DNA of 21,959 nt from assembly GCF_036391795.1 (NCBI RefSeq), contig NZ_DASVZH010000208.1:1-21959 (forward strand), written 5' to 3'. The stretch's first letter is position 1, and every line of letters begins with the position of its first letter. The translations under genes and the position numbers were made by a program. The notes under the pieces are model-generated. The model saw only the letters and a program-made list of their open reading frames with translations. It did not search any database and had not been told where the DNA came from. Below are positions 21,300 to 21,959 of the stretch, in pieces. The stretch is from Oryzihumus sp036391795 (GTDB taxonomy: Bacteria > Actinomycetota > Actinomycetes > Actinomycetales > Dermatophilaceae).

Positions 21300-21959
21300 T
21301 CAGCCGCCCGGGCTCGCGGCGCTGCGAGCGCGCAGCCGGTCGAAGAACCCCTCGATCTGTGCCCAGACCTCGGCGCCGCCGGCGAACCCGGTCCAGTGGC
21401 TGCGGACCAGCCCGACCAGCTCGTAGCAGGCGTCGATGGGCACGACGAAGCACTCGAACGTCCCCTCGTGCCGGCGCACCAGCGCGGCCTCCACGTCGAC
21501 GGCCACCTCGGCCAGCGCGGGGTTGGCCGCCTCCACCTCGGCCCACGCGTCGAGGTCGAGCGTCGACTCGGTCGCCCCGCCCGGCCCCGGGTAGCAGCCG
21601 ACGACGTGCCCCACCCCGCCCTGACGGAAGAAGAACGCCAGGTCCACCGGCACCTGCAGCCGGTCCCAGCCGGCCGGGGTGAGCGCGAACCCCGGCACCC
21701 GGCGCACCTGCGTCGGCACCGCCCGGTAACGCAGGCCGCCCGCGCCGCGGCCCGTGAAGAGCAGGTAGCAGCCCCGGCAGGTGCACAGCAGCCGGTGGTT
21801 CTCCAGGTCCGCGACGTGCCCGTGCCCGGCGCCGACCGGCTCGTCGCACATCTCCCACCGCTCGCCCGGCCGCGGCCGTTCCCGACGTCGGCCGACCCGC
21901 TGCAGCGGGTCCAGCGGTATGCCGGCCGGTCCCGGCCCGCCCGCCGGCCCGCCCGACGT
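21300..21959 (-). CDS. Cys/His-rich hydrogenase-operon protein, DUF5947-like (5' partial)
   Basis: The frame is open from the right edge to the stop at 21300, giving 219 codons in the window; the start is outside. An ATG at 21851 exists, but the sequence before it (PRPGERWEM) looks like part of the family's ERCELC-type motif, so it is probably internal. The metal-site candidate is WEMCDEPVGAGHGHV followed by RLLCTCRGCYLLFTG, that is C, HxH, CxCxxC. The rest has VDLAFFFRQGGVG, LDLDAWAEVEAANPAL and HEGTFECFVVPIDACYELVG. I recall this as DUF5947. The cluster could bind iron or an Fe-S centre and may act in electron transfer or assembly. The next genes upstream, outside the window, are likely the hydrogenase subunits. 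Confidence 0.8.
   Translation of the reverse strand, partial: TSGGPAGGPGPAGIPLDPLQRVGRRRERPRPGERWEMCDEPVGAGHGHVADLENHRLLCTCRGCYLLFTGRGAGGLRYRAVPTQVRRVPGFALTPAGWDRLQVPVDLAFFFRQGGVGHVVGCYPGPGGATESTLDLDAWAEVEAANPALAEVAVDVEAALVRRHEGTFECFVVPIDACYELVGLVRSHWTGFAGGAEVWAQIEGFFDRLRARSAASPGG

Noticed and set aside
160..21925. Recurrent CATAC/GTATG pentamer (13 sites found by eye, e.g. 170, 3690, 6511, 16172, 21918), which looked like an over-represented short motif
   Set aside because: A rough expectation from base composition (about 73% GC, both strands) is near 14 sites, so the count is not raised. It only stands out because other AT-rich words are rare.
1..21959. Mobile element, prophage, CRISPR, tRNA or rRNA genes
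   Set aside because: No transposase, integrase, direct-repeat array, tRNA-like cloverleaf or rRNA segment was seen; base composition and codon use look uniform throughout.

Overview
The window comes from the chromosome of a very GC-rich actinobacterium. The evidence is roughly 70-75% GC by eye, strong G/C preference at third codon positions, frequent GTG starts, many 1-17 nt overlaps between genes, a SigK/RskA pair and an F420-type oxidoreductase. A member of the Micrococcales such as Intrasporangiaceae is plausible, but that is an impression and not a demonstrated assignment. I saw no tRNA, rRNA, CRISPR array, transposase or integrase. Coding density is very high and no gap between genes exceeds about 200 bp.

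Layout. (1) 1-3493, plus strand: a sulfite-oxidase-family molybdopterin enzyme (cut by the left edge), an MPT70/MPT83-like fasciclin lipoprotein, the ECF sigma factor SigK and its membrane anti-sigma factor RskA. A SigK-like promoter lies in front of the fasciclin gene. (2) 3530-7005: housekeeping-type genes separated by long hairpins. These are an F420-type luciferase-like oxidoreductase and a small sterol-carrier-type protein (minus strand), a zinc alcohol dehydrogenase and a spermidine-synthase-like protein (plus strand). (3) 7039-13082: a four-gene minus-strand ABC importer of the spermidine/putrescine type (ATPase, lipoprotein, two permeases). Facing it is a plus-strand cassette of an FCD-type GntR regulator, a soluble Cache-domain protein and a muconolactone-isomerase-like protein. 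A palindrome sits between the -35 and -10 of the importer promoter and is the obvious operator candidate. (4) 13163-17266, plus strand: an XRE regulator and a three-gene ferric-type ABC importer (lipoprotein, fused double permease, ATPase), tightly overlapped. (5) 17236-21959, minus strand: the downstream part of a [NiFe]-hydrogenase operon. It encodes HypA, HypC, a maturation endopeptidase, a 33-residue membrane micropeptide missed by ordinary gene calling, and four proteins without known function. These four match, as far as I can recall, families seen beside actinobacterial high-affinity (group 1h type) hydrogenases. The structural subunits would lie beyond the right edge.

The most interesting parts are three. 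The first is the uncharacterised hydrogenase accessory module: a Cys/His-rich protein, a DUF6084-like protein, a 460-residue protein, the micropeptide and a DUF6390-like protein, all coupled by short gaps or overlaps. The second is the importer controlled by a GntR regulator that is translationally coupled to a cytosolic Cache sensor. The third is the SigK/RskA pair, where the zinc-type Cys/His motif is in the anti-sigma factor and the sigma factor has only one cysteine. Family names rest on recognising the sequences by eye; no database search was run.
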